A program made the position numbers and the translations under genes. This document shows, one piece after another, positions 33,994 through 42,010 of a stretch of 43,400 nucleotides of DNA. This DNA comes from an uncultured Bacteroidota bacterium. Lineage in GTDB: Bacteria; Bacteroidota; Bacteroidia; AKYH767-A; OLB10. Positions within the stretch are counted from its first letter, which is position 1. The number at the start of each line of letters is the position of its first letter. The notes under the pieces are model-generated. The model was not told where the DNA came from, ran no database searches, and saw only the letters and a program-made list of their open reading frames with translations. Location: the NCBI GenBank assembly GCA_903881665.1, contig CAIRUC010000034.1, forward strand, positions 1 to 43,400, given 5' to 3'.

Positions 33994-36045
33994 ATGAAAT
34001 CCTATTTGTTGATGATTGTGATATGTTTTATTACCCTGCAATCATCCTTGGCACAAACCTTCACAGGTTTTGGAGGAGCAATCCCCGACAATCAACAACC
34101 AATCATCTTTCCTTTATACGCAGCAGGATTAACGAATGCTTCCTTAGACTCCTCCTTTGGAGTAGAATCGGTTTGCATTGACATAACACATACCTACGAT
34201 GCCGATTTGCAAATTTGGCTCATTACTCCCGACAACACCTATATCGAGTTGAGTTCAGGTAATGGTGGCGGTGACGACAACTATACGGCTACTTGTTTTA
34301 GCGATTTATCTACTGCATTAATATCAACTAGCGCAGCTCCTTTCACCGGATCTTTTAAGCCAGAAAGCCCTTTATATATCGCTAACAATGGAGTCAATCC
34401 GAATAATATGTGGCTCCTTTATATAGTTGATACGTATCCTCAAGATGCTGGAGTGCTAAATAGCTGGAGTATTACATTTGGCCCTAACGTAGGGCAACCC
34501 TTTATGTTTCCGTCGAGCAATTTGCCAATTATTAAGATAAACACGCTCGGGCAATCTATCCCAGATGATCCTAAAATTACTGCGCGCATGCAAATCATAG
34601 ATAACGGTGCGGGTAACCGAAATTATGTCAATGATTCAGTATATACCTATGATGGATATATCGGTATTGAAGTTAGAGGATCGTCATCGCAAATGTTTCC
34701 TAAGAAATCTTTCTCTGTTGAAACACGCGATAGCTTAGGCGCCAACTTAGATATCTCCATTCTTGGAATGCCTGCAGAAAACGATTGGATATTAAATGCA
34801 AATTACACTGACAAAACTTTTCTAAGAAATGTAATGACGTACCATCTTGCAGAACAAATGGGACACTATGCATCGCGTACGCGATATGCTGAAGTGTTTA
34901 TTAATGGCATTTATCAGGGTCTATATGTGTTTATGGAAAAGATTAAGAGAGATGCAAATCGTGTAAATATTTCCTCCTTAGCATTGAATGATACCACTGG
35001 TACTGCTGTTACGGGTGGTTATATTTTAAAAATCGACAAAACAACAGGTTCTGGAACTGGAGGATTTAATTCAGCATTTCCTCCTTATAGCGGAGGAGCC
35101 ACGCCCTATATTCTATATGACTACCCAGAAGATATTGCAATTGCCCCTCAACAAGTAAATTATATTCAAGCATTTGTTGATAGTTTTGAATCAGCATTGC
35201 ACGGAAATCAATTTACAAATCCTTTAATCGGATATGCAAAATATATAAATGATACCTCTTTCATCGATTTTTTCCTTGCCAATGAACTTTCGAAAAATGT
35301 TGATGGTTATCGTATCAGCTCCTACTTCTATAAGGAAAAATCTACTAAAGGCAATCGATTAGTCGCAGGGCCAGTTTGGGATTACGATATTGCCTGGGGA
35401 AATGCCGACTATTACAATGGTCAATACACTACCGGCTGGAGTTATCAGTTTAACAATACAGGAGATGGTTACCAAGTTCCTTTTTGGTGGGCTAAACTAC
35501 TAAGTGATCAAGCATTCGCAAATAAATTACAATGTCGATACGATCAAATGAGAAGTACTTTTCTATCTACATCAAATATGAATAATTATATTGATTCAGT
35601 GTCGTCGTATTTACAAGAAAGTCAAGATAGAAATTTTCAAGTTTGGCCAATTTTAGGAGCCTATGTTTGGCCCAACCCTTCTCCTATTCCTTCCAGCTAT
35701 GCTGGTGAAATTAATAATATTAAAGCTTGGATAAGCTCTCGCTTATTATGGCTCGATACTTATATGCCTGGTACTTGTACAGTATCTAGTATTAATCAAC
35801 TTATTGCCGCTAACGGAATAAGTGCCTATCCAAACCCAACTTCGGATAGGCTTACCGTTAGTAGTGGTTATGGCGCGATACAATCAGCAACCGTATTGAA
35901 TTTAAGCGGAAAAACGATTCGTGATTTCAAAGAAATAAATGCAGTTGAATTTGAAATTAACACTTCTACTCTTAGTACGGGCATTTACCTATTAAAAGTA
36001 ATTTCGAATGAAGGTGTAAGTATGCTTAAATTCAGCAAGCTTTAA
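33994..36045 (+). CDS. T9SS type A secreted CotH-kinase family protein with P-domain
   Basis: Secreted protein of 683 aa. Signal peptide 1 to about 20 (LLMIVICFITLQSSLAQ). Residues about 25-165 form a proprotein-convertase-type P-domain (SVCIDITHTYDADLQIWLI; NMWLLYIVDTYPQDAGVLN). A CotH kinase domain follows (about 185-605): GIEVRGSSSQMFPKKSFSVE, YAEVFINGIYQGLYVFMEKI then KRD, and the metal-binding GPVWDYDIAWGN (Asp463, Asp465). The C-terminus (YPNPTSDRLTVSSG) is a type A T9SS signal. CotH enzymes phosphorylate secreted proteins, so this could be a surface protein kinase. The frame opens at 33907, but that part is the lepA terminator; ATG 33994 is used. Confidence 0.88.
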   Translation: MKSYLLMIVICFITLQSSLAQTFTGFGGAIPDNQQPIIFPLYAAGLTNASLDSSFGVESVCIDITHTYDADLQIWLITPDNTYIELSSGNGGGDDNYTATCFSDLSTALISTSAAPFTGSFKPESPLYIANNGVNPNNMWLLYIVDTYPQDAGVLNSWSITFGPNVGQPFMFPSSNLPIIKINTLGQSIPDDPKITARMQIIDNGAGNRNYVNDSVYTYDGYIGIEVRGSSSQMFPKKSFSVETRDSLGANLDISILGMPAENDWILNANYTDKTFLRNVMTYHLAEQMGHYASRTRYAEVFINGIYQGLYVFMEKIKRDANRVNISSLALNDTTGTAVTGGYILKIDKTTGSGTGGFNSAFPPYSGGATPYILYDYPEDIAIAPQQVNYIQAFVDSFESALHGNQFTNPLIGYAKYINDTSFIDFFLANELSKNVDGYRISSYFYKEKSTKGNRLVAGPVWDYDIAWGNADYYNGQYTTGWSYQFNNTGDGYQVPFWWAKLLSDQAFANKLQCRYDQMRSTFLSTSNMNNYIDSVSSYLQESQDRNFQVWPILGAYVWPNPSPIPSSYAGEINNIKAWISSRLLWLDTYMPGTCTVSSINQLIAANGISAYPNPTSDRLTVSSGYGAIQSATVLNLSGKTIRDFKEINAVEFEINTSTLSTGIYLLKVISNEGVSMLKFSKL

Positions 36046-36169
36046 TCACTTTAAAAAAGCATTTAGTGGAATACGCAAGATCCTTATGAATATTAACTAT
36101 TTCATTTACAATTAGTTGGTGTTGTTTTATTTTTATACTTTTCATTACTTTTATCATTCACAGAACAAC

Positions 36170-36177
36170 TAATTTTG
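36170..36177 (+). promoter_or_regulatory. Promoter -7 element of the prolyl oligopeptidase gene
   Basis: TAATTTTG (36170-36177) is a full match to TAnnTTTG, 20 nt before ATG 36198. It lies at the GTG that would otherwise extend the frame, supporting the later start. Confidence 0.4.
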
Positions 36178-36197
36178 TGCTAAATCAGCATGCTAAC

Positions 36198-38327
36198 ATG
36201 AAAAAGACTTTCTTTTTATTTCTTTCACTTTATTTATTGATGCACATTCCAGTTATGGCACAGGAAGCAATTAAATATCCCATTACAAATAAAGTATCGC
36301 AAGAGGATAACTACTTCGGTACAATTGTTAAAGATCCTTACCGATGGTTAGAGAATGATACTGCTTCAGAAGTTATTAATTGGACAAAAAATCAGAACGC
36401 AGTAACGTTCGGATATCTTGATAAAATTCCTTTTCGCGCGGGAATAAAAAAGCGCTTAAATCAAATATTAAATTACGAACGTATTTCGGCTCCTACGCGC
36501 ATTGGCGACTATTATTTATACAGTAAAAACGACGGATTGCAAAATCAATCGATTACTTATTACACCAAAGGACTTACAGGAGAACCAAAAGTATTTATGG
36601 ATCCTAATAAAATGAGTAGCGACGGAACAGCAGCGGTGAGTATATTAGGAGTATCGCACGACAAAAAATATTTAGCATACGGAATCAATCAATCGGGTTC
36701 AGACTGGCAAACTATTAAAGTAAAGAAAGTAGAAGATGCTACAGAACAAAGTGATGTTTTAAATTGGGTGAAGTTCTCAGGAGCATCGTGGTATAAAAAC
36801 GGATTTTTCTATTCGCGCTATCCAACCCCAACAATAGGAACAGAGTTGAGTGCGAAGAATGAATTTCATCAAGTGTGGTACCATGAATTAGGAACATCAC
36901 AAGACAAAGATAAATTAGTATATGAAGATAAAAATAGTCCTTTGCGTTATTATGGCACACAAGTAACCGAAGACGAACATTATTTATTCTTGTACATCTC
37001 TCAAGGAACAAGCGGATCGGAAATTCTTTATAAAGATTTGACGAAAGAAAATGATGCATTCAAAGTATTATTCAAAGGTTTCGACTTCGAATACGGAATC
37101 ATCGAGAACAGCGGATCTACACTTTTTGTTTCGACCAACGACGGAGCACAAAACAATCATGTAATTAGTATTGATTTATACAACTATGATTCAGCAAAAC
37201 CCGTAGCATCGCAATGCAAAGTGGTTGTTCTGGAAACTAAATCACTTTTAGAATCGGTAACAGCTGCAGGCGGTAAATTATTCTTGAATTATTTGCAAGA
37301 TGTATCATCGCATATATACCAATACACATACAGCGGAGTTAATGAAGGAGAGATTTCATTGCCTGCCATTGGAACAGCAGCAGGATTTGAAGGAGAGAAA
37401 GAAGACAAAGAAGTATTCTTTACCTTCAACTCATTTACATATCCTCCAACAATCTATCGTTACAGTATTGCAGACAAGAAAGTAACAGAATACAAAAAAT
37501 CGAATGTTGCGTTTAACCCTGCCGACTATACTACTGAGCAAGTATTTTATCCAAGTAAAGACGGCACAAAAGTTCCGATGTTTATCGTTTACAAAAAAGG
37601 AACGTTGATGAACGGAAAAAATCCTACTTTACTTTATGCATACGGCGGATTTAACGTAAACATTACACCATCATTCAGCGCCGGACGATTAGCATTTCTT
37701 GAGCAAGGCGGAGTATATGCAATTGCTAATATTCGTGGAGGTGGAGAATACGGAGAAGCATGGCATAAAGGCGGAATGTTGTTAAACAAACAAAATGTAT
37801 TCGATGATTTCATTGCTGCCGGAGAATATTTGATCAATAAAAAATACACCTCGACTGATTTCCTTGCCATTCAAGGTGGATCGAACGGAGGATTATTAAT
37901 CGGTGCCGTAGTAAACCAGCGTCCCGATTTATTTAAAGTAGCATTCCCTGCCGTAGGTGTAATGGACATGTTACGTTACCATAAATTCACTGTAGGTTGG
38001 GGATGGGTAGTTGAATACGGATCATCTGACGATGCAGAGAACTTTACAAATCTTTACAAATACTCACCGATACACAATGTAAAAGATGTGAAATATCCTG
38101 CGGTGATGGTTACAACAGCTGATCATGATGATAGAGTTGTACCTGCACACTCTTACAAATACATTGCAACATTACAAGAACACAATACAGGAAACAATCC
38201 TAAGTTGATTCGCATCGACATGAAGGCGGGCCACGGAGCTGGCAAGCCACTTAGTAAAACGATTGACGAATTAGCTGACATTTACTCTTTCTTATTTTAT
38301 AACATGGGGGTAACTCCGAAATATTAA
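36198..38327 (+). CDS. Prolyl oligopeptidase family serine peptidase (S9A), secreted
   Basis: Peptidase of 709 aa with a signal peptide (about 1-22, ending PVMAQ). The N-terminal part is the seven-bladed propeller with DPYRWLENDTASEVINW at its start; the C-terminal alpha/beta hydrolase has the triad Ser562 (GGSNGG), Asp in DHDDRV (642-647) and His679 (GHGAG). It should cut short peptides after proline. The frame starts with GTG 36177, but ATG 36198 begins a proper signal peptide. purD follows after 3 nt, and recO after it, so a peptidase-purD-recO operon is likely. Confidence 0.93.
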   Translation: MKKTFFLFLSLYLLMHIPVMAQEAIKYPITNKVSQEDNYFGTIVKDPYRWLENDTASEVINWTKNQNAVTFGYLDKIPFRAGIKKRLNQILNYERISAPTRIGDYYLYSKNDGLQNQSITYYTKGLTGEPKVFMDPNKMSSDGTAAVSILGVSHDKKYLAYGINQSGSDWQTIKVKKVEDATEQSDVLNWVKFSGASWYKNGFFYSRYPTPTIGTELSAKNEFHQVWYHELGTSQDKDKLVYEDKNSPLRYYGTQVTEDEHYLFLYISQGTSGSEILYKDLTKENDAFKVLFKGFDFEYGIIENSGSTLFVSTNDGAQNNHVISIDLYNYDSAKPVASQCKVVVLETKSLLESVTAAGGKLFLNYLQDVSSHIYQYTYSGVNEGEISLPAIGTAAGFEGEKEDKEVFFTFNSFTYPPTIYRYSIADKKVTEYKKSNVAFNPADYTTEQVFYPSKDGTKVPMFIVYKKGTLMNGKNPTLLYAYGGFNVNITPSFSAGRLAFLEQGGVYAIANIRGGGEYGEAWHKGGMLLNKQNVFDDFIAAGEYLINKKYTSTDFLAIQGGSNGGLLIGAVVNQRPDLFKVAFPAVGVMDMLRYHKFTVGWGWVVEYGSSDDAENFTNLYKYSPIHNVKDVKYPAVMVTTADHDDRVVPAHSYKYIATLQEHNTGNNPKLIRIDMKAGHGAGKPLSKTIDELADIYSFLFYNMGVTPKY

Positions 38328-38330
38328 ACC

Positions 38331-39605
38331 ATGAATATTTTATTGCTGGGATCGGGTGGTCGCGAACATGCATTTGCATTATCATTAAGTAAGAGTGCTT
38401 TATGCAGTAAGCTATTTATTGCTCCGGGGAATGCCGGAACATCGGCGTGCGGAACTAACGTTAATGTACAGCCGAACGATTTTGAAAGTGTAAAAGCATT
38501 TGTTTTAAAAGAGTCGATTGTAATGGTTATCGTTGGACCTGAAGATCCTTTGGTAAACGGCATAGTAGATTTCTTTGAAAGCGATGCTGCCATAAAAAAT
38601 ATTCCTGTGATTGGCCCTGGAAAAACCGGAGCGCAACTAGAAGGTAGCAAAGACTTCAGTAAAGCGTTTATGCAACGTCATGGCATTCCGACTGCTTCAT
38701 ATAATACTTTTTCGTTTGCTAAAATAGAAGAAGGATATAAATTTTTAGAAACATTAAATTCTCCTTACGTCTTAAAAGCCGATGGACTAGCGGCGGGCAA
38801 AGGAGTACTAATTATTAACGACCTTGACGAAGCAAAGCAAGAATTAAAATCGATGCTTAGCGACGGTAAATTCGGCAAAGCAGGAGATAAAGTAGTGATA
38901 GAAGAATTCCTTTCTGGAATTGAGTGCAGTGTGTTTATATTGACGGATGGTAAGCACTATAAAATTCTGCCGGCTGCCAAAGACTACAAACGCATAGGCG
39001 AAGGCGATACAGGATTAAACACAGGAGGTATGGGAGCTGTTAGCCCTGTGCCATTTGCAGATGCTGCCTTTTTGAAAAAAACCGAAGAACGAATAGTAAT
39101 CCCTACAATTGAGGGACTTAAAAAAGAAGCTATCCATTACAAAGGATTTATATTCATTGGACTCATGAATGTGGGTGGAGAACCAATGGTAATTGAATAC
39201 AATTGCCGTATGGGAGATCCTGAAACAGAAGCGGTATTACCACGCATCAAAACCGACTTCGGTGTATTAATGCAAGCGACTGCCGATGAAAAACTTGATG
39301 CTATTCAACTAGAGATCGACGAAAGAACAGCAGCAACAGTAGTGATGGTTTCGGGAGGTTATCCGGGAAATTACGAAAAAGGTTATGAAGTACGAGGAAT
39401 AGAAAAAGCAGAAGACACACTAGTCTTTCATGCCGGAACTTCTATTACTAACGGAAACGTAGTAACGAACGGAGGAAGAGTATTTGCATTAACCTCACTC
39501 GATGAAACATTACAAGGTGCATTAAACAAATCATTTGCTGCGGCACTTCACATCAACTACGACTACGCATATTACAGAAAAGATATTGGTAAAGATCTGA
39601 TGTAA
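38331..39605 (+). CDS. purD: Phosphoribosylamine-glycine ligase
   Basis: GARS of 424 aa, second step of purine synthesis. Family features: NILLLGSGGREHAFALSLSK at the start, GKTGAQLEGSKDFSKAFM, the ATP-grasp block LKADGLAAGKGVLI, and FIGLMNVGGEPMVIEYNCRMGDPETE. Length is normal. It lies 3 nt after the peptidase and 1 nt before recO, in one transcript. Its partner purQ is some 18 kb upstream, so the pathway genes are scattered. Confidence 0.95.
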   Translation: MNILLLGSGGREHAFALSLSKSALCSKLFIAPGNAGTSACGTNVNVQPNDFESVKAFVLKESIVMVIVGPEDPLVNGIVDFFESDAAIKNIPVIGPGKTGAQLEGSKDFSKAFMQRHGIPTASYNTFSFAKIEEGYKFLETLNSPYVLKADGLAAGKGVLIINDLDEAKQELKSMLSDGKFGKAGDKVVIEEFLSGIECSVFILTDGKHYKILPAAKDYKRIGEGDTGLNTGGMGAVSPVPFADAAFLKKTEERIVIPTIEGLKKEAIHYKGFIFIGLMNVGGEPMVIEYNCRMGDPETEAVLPRIKTDFGVLMQATADEKLDAIQLEIDERTAATVVMVSGGYPGNYEKGYEVRGIEKAEDTLVFHAGTSITNGNVVTNGGRVFALTSLDETLQGALNKSFAAALHINYDYAYYRKDIGKDLM

Positions 39606-39606
39606 C

Positions 39607-40332
39607 ATGTTACAAAAGACCCGCGCTATAGTACTACACACTACAGAATACGCTGAAGCCAGCTTAATAGTAAAAGCTTATACTGCCGAGAGCGGATTAC
39701 AATCCTTTTTAGTAAACGGAGTACGAAAAAGCAAGGCACGATATGCTGCGAATTTATTTCAACCGCTATCGATTATCGAAGTAGTAGCTTATATTAAAAA
39801 ACCGGGAGGACTTCATCGAGTTTCAGATGTGTCGGCATCCCCTGCCTTCTCAAACATACCTTATGACATTGTAAAAACAACGATGGCTATTTTTCTTGGA
39901 GAAGTATTATATCGATCCATAAAAGAAGAAGAAATCAATCCCGAGTTATTCACCTTTATTGATCATGCGGTACAGATACTCGATGTTCATCAAGAAACGG
40001 TGAGTAGGTTTCACTTATGTTTTATGTTACAGTTAAGTAGATTTTTAGGATTTTTTCCGAGCGGAAAATACGATGCAGTAACGGCATGGTTCGATTTAAA
40101 AGAAGGAACATTTCAAGAGCACCGACCGAATCATCCCTACTATTTAGATCCGACATTAAGTGAACGATTTCAAGCCTTATTATCGGTATCGTTAGAAGAT
40201 GTAAGTGAGATAACGCTAGCTGCGCAGCAACGAAAAAATATTTTAGAAGCGCTTATCGGATATTACGAGCTTCACCATACGCATGGCAGCAGAATAAAAT
40301 CGCATGAGGTGTTGATGGAAGTGTTGGGGTAA
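39607..40332 (+). CDS. recO: DNA repair protein RecO
   Basis: Recombination mediator of 241 aa of the RecF pathway, loading RecA on SSB-coated DNA. The N-terminal OB fold shows KTRAIVLHTTEYAEASLIVK and GVRKSKARYAANLFQPLSII; the helical C-terminal part has FHLCFMLQLSRFLGFFPSG. The cysteine cluster seen in some RecO zinc sites is missing, as in many Bacteroidota. It is the last gene of its operon, followed by a hairpin (40372-40424). Confidence 0.9.
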   Translation: MLQKTRAIVLHTTEYAEASLIVKAYTAESGLQSFLVNGVRKSKARYAANLFQPLSIIEVVAYIKKPGGLHRVSDVSASPAFSNIPYDIVKTTMAIFLGEVLYRSIKEEEINPELFTFIDHAVQILDVHQETVSRFHLCFMLQLSRFLGFFPSGKYDAVTAWFDLKEGTFQEHRPNHPYYLDPTLSERFQALLSVSLEDVSEITLAAQQRKNILEALIGYYELHHTHGSRIKSHEVLMEVLG

Positions 40333-40447
40333 TTTGCTAATGGGTTAATTGGTTAATATGCTAATGGTTTGGTATGCTAATTTGCTTCGTGAAGCATCGA
40401 GCGTAAATTATCAAATTAGCATACTAGAAAATTCTCCGATTAAACTA

Positions 40448-40488
40448 TTTTTTTCGTTAAAAAAAACTTAAACGGCAGTAAACGTTTA
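40448..40488 (+). repeat. 41-bp direct repeat, left copy flanking higBA
   Basis: A run of seven T, then CG-TTAAAAAAAACTTAAACG, then GCAGTAAACGTTTA. It nearly matches 41541-41581, with about three differences over the length, and lies 126 bp upstream of the toxin start. It contains the inverted repeat TTAAACG/CGTTTAA and the palindrome TAAACGTTTA. Confidence 0.65.
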
Positions 40489-40576
40489 ATGCTTGGAAAA
40501 TGGCTTTGAGCCATTATACTTTTGTCCGTAAAGAATCCATTAACTATTCTTTTCTGCTTTTCAACGTCAAACCACT

Positions 40577-40606
40577 TGTTTCCCATAAAGGAAACTATTA
40601 AATTTG
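40577..40606 (+). promoter_or_regulatory. higBA promoter
   Basis: TTG (40577-40579), 19 nt, TAAATTTG (40599-40606): a full Bacteroidota promoter match 7 nt before the toxin start codon, giving a nearly leaderless message. Confidence 0.5.
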
Positions 40607-40613
40607 TAAAATA

Positions 40614-40961
40614 TTGTTGCCGAAACCGAATTTCGAAATTGAATTATTGCCAGAAGCAATTGATTTCTTAGAGAAGCTAGACAACAAATCAAGAGAAAAG
40701 ATTTACTATAATCTCAAAAAATCTCAATTCATTTATGACAATGAACTATTTAAAAAACTGAATGAGTATATATGGGAATTTCGAACACTTTACAATGGAA
40801 AGTCCTTTAGAATGTTCGCATTCTGGGATAGGATTGATGGAATAGAATCGGTTGTAATTGCAACTCACGGCGTATTGAAGAAGACTCAAAGAACTCCGCA
40901 GAAGGAAATTAAAAAGGCAGAAGAAATTAGAAAAGAATACTTTTTACAAAAAGAAAAATAA
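40614..40961 (+). CDS. HigB-like toxin (RelE/ParE fold, phage Gp49-like family)
   Basis: Toxin of 115 aa of the RelE/ParE superfamily. Typical features are LLPEAIDFLEKLDNKSREKIYY (helical hairpin), LNEYIWEFRTLYNGKSFRMFAFWD (central strands with basic residues), and ESVVIATHGVLKKTQRTP near the end, the Gp49/HigB pattern. It would cleave mRNA on the ribosome. It starts with TTG (40614 or 40617); there is no ATG in the first part of the frame. The helix-turn-helix antitoxin follows after 2 nt. Toxin before antitoxin is the order of HigBA systems. Confidence 0.82.
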   Translation: MLPKPNFEIELLPEAIDFLEKLDNKSREKIYYNLKKSQFIYDNELFKKLNEYIWEFRTLYNGKSFRMFAFWDRIDGIESVVIATHGVLKKTQRTPQKEIKKAEEIRKEYFLQKEK

Positions 40962-40963
40962 AC

Positions 40964-41284
40964 ATGGCAAATAAATTAAAGACCGTTTCAATCGACAAAA
41001 TGATCGATAAGCATATTGGTAAAAGGGGAACCAAGAAGCGAGAAACTTTTGAGAACGAACTTCGCATTGATTTGCTTGGTGATGCTATTAGAAAAGCGCG
41101 ACAAGAACGTAATTTAACGCAGGAACAATTAGGTGAATTGGTTGGTGTTCAGAAAGCGCAAATATCAAAAATTGAAAACAGCGTGAAGAACGCACGAATC
41201 GAAACCATCATAAAAGTTTTTGATGCATTAGGTGCGAAAATAAATTTCACTGTTGTTCTAGGAAAACAAAAACTTGCGTTTTAG
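40964..41284 (+). CDS. HigA-like antitoxin, XRE-family HTH
   Basis: Antitoxin of 106 aa. The helix-turn-helix is at about 40-95: LGDAIRKARQERNLTQEQLG followed by VGVQKAQISKIENSVKN and ARIETIIKVFDALGAKINF. The basic N-terminus (about 1-38) is likely the toxin-binding or flexible arm. It should neutralise the upstream HigB-like protein and repress the shared promoter at 40577-40606. Both genes lie between two copies of a 41-bp direct repeat, which suggests transfer as a unit. Confidence 0.85.
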   Translation: MANKLKTVSIDKMIDKHIGKRGTKKRETFENELRIDLLGDAIRKARQERNLTQEQLGELVGVQKAQISKIENSVKNARIETIIKVFDALGAKINFTVVLGKQKLAF

Positions 41285-41374
41285 GTCTGTTCAACATCAG
41301 ACTTCATTGTTGACGAGCTATTTTTAGACTTCTGTTAGTTAAATCTCATTATCCCTAAAATTACTGAACTCCCT

Positions 41375-41520
41375 TAGCGAAGCATCGCTATCCTTCCTCG
41401 CGAAGCATCGCTAGGATCGACTTTAATTTTATCAAAATTCTCTCCTTTTTAGGCTTCAAAAGATTAAATCTCGAAGTATCGAACCTATACTGGCATATTA
41501 ACACATCGCGAAGTATCGCG
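41375..41520 (+). repeat. Cluster of GAAGYATC tetraloop hairpins
   Basis: Four small hairpins with constant centre GAAGYATC (AGYA loop) and differing but self-complementary arms: TAGCGA-AGCA-TCGCTA (41375-41390), GCGA-AGCA-TCGC (41400-41411), TCGA-AGTA-TCGA (41471-41482) and CGCGA-AGTA-TCGCG (41507-41520). A fifth, imperfect copy is at 40388-40401. Paired arm changes imply that the fold is conserved. Confidence 0.6.
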
Positions 41521-41540
41521 CTTACATTTACTAATCATCT

Positions 41541-41581
41541 TTTTTTTCGATTAAAAAAACTTAAACGACAGTAAACGTTTA
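41541..41581 (+). repeat. 41-bp direct repeat, right copy flanking higBA
   Basis: T run, then CGATTAAAAAAACTTAAACG, then ACAGTAAACGTTTA; the partner of 40448-40488. It lies 256 bp after the antitoxin stop, placing the toxin-antitoxin genes in a unit of about 1.1 kb. Confidence 0.65.
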
Positions 41582-41624
41582 TCAACCGAATAATTAATTT
41601 TCAAGTTATATTTTTACAGTGGGA

Positions 41625-41660
41625 GGGGGCCAGGTGGCCCCCTGTGTTTTTTGCTGTTTT
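41625..41660 (+). terminator. GC-rich hairpin with T-rich tail
   Basis: GGGGGCC (41625-41631) pairs with GGCCCCC (41636-41642) around AGGT, followed by TGTGTTTTTTGCTG. In this AT-rich setting it is a strong stop for transcripts from higBA or a barrier before the downstream element. Confidence 0.65.
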
Positions 41661-41806
41661 TTTGCTGTTTTTTGAGAAATCACTCTCGTATATTTAACCT
41701 CAAGCATCAAAAAGTAAGATATCTTATTGCTTCGTATTTCATTAAGCCGTAAATTTGAAACTCAAATTAAAATTCTATCGAATAGAAAAATTATAATTAA
41801 ACATAA

Positions 41807-41988
41807 TTAGCGTTTGCTAAGCCCAGTTATTGAAAGGTCGAAAAATTCAAGTGAAACGGGAAGCTTAAGTAAGACGCTCACGCATAGGCGTGGGCTTTAC
41901 TTTACTTCGTTTCACGGGAATTTGACCTCCTCAATGGCAAGTTTGGTGATTGTCCCACGCTGATTTTTATACCAAATGCTGAGCGGGG
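41807..41988 (+). ncRNA. Candidate structured RNA: hairpin, long stem and pseudoknot
   Basis: Three folded parts follow one another almost without gaps. First, hairpin TTAGC-GTTT-GCTAA (41807-41820). Second, a 118-nt stem-loop (41821-41938) made of stacked helices: GCC/GGC, ATTGA/TCAAT, GGTC/GACC, AAATTC/GAATTT, GTGAAACG/CGTTTCAC, AAGTAA/TTACTT and GCTCACGC/GCGTGGGC with loop ATAG. Third, a pseudoknot: TTTGGT (41942-41947) with ACCAAA (41971-41976), crossed by CCCACGCT (41954-41961) with AGCGGGG (41982-41988, A bulge). A G-U pair in the long stem favours the plus strand. It ends 22 nt before a secreted-protein gene, so it could be a leader or an independent RNA. I recognise no known family. 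Confidence 0.5.
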
Positions 41989-42010
41989 TGAAACAGCCTG
42001 AAAAAATATT

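Larger units (their letters stand above)
40333..40613. repeat. Intergenic repeat region after recO
   Basis: It starts with loose repeats of GCTAAT/GGTTAAT (40334-40383), such as TTTGCTAATGGGTTAATTGG. GTATGCTAATTTG (40372-40384) has a perfect 13-bp inverted copy CAAATTAGCATAC (40412-40424), a likely transcript-end hairpin for recO. A first GAAGCATC hairpin (40388-40401) is inside its loop. The left copy of the 41-bp direct repeat follows (40448-40488). Confidence 0.55.
41285..42010. other. Intergenic accessory region with hairpins, direct repeat and structured element
   Basis: 726 bp without a recognisable coding gene. It holds four GAAGYATC hairpins (41375-41520), the right copy of the 41-bp repeat (41541-41581), a GC-rich hairpin terminator (41625-41660), a run of TTTTTTGCTG repeats (41647-41675) and the folded element 41807-41988 before a secreted-protein gene. 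Confidence 0.6.

Noticed and set aside
40334..41520. CRISPR array
   Set aside because: The repeats are irregular hairpins without equal-length spacers, and no cas genes are present.
41821..41938. Integron attC site
   Set aside because: The length fits, but no GTTRRRY/RYYYAAC end boxes are visible and no integron integrase is nearby; the adjoining pseudoknot favours an RNA.
41807..41988. Retron, group I/II intron, tmRNA, RNase P or 6S RNA
   Set aside because: No reverse transcriptase or conserved core motifs of these RNAs were recognised; a covariance search would be needed to exclude them fully.
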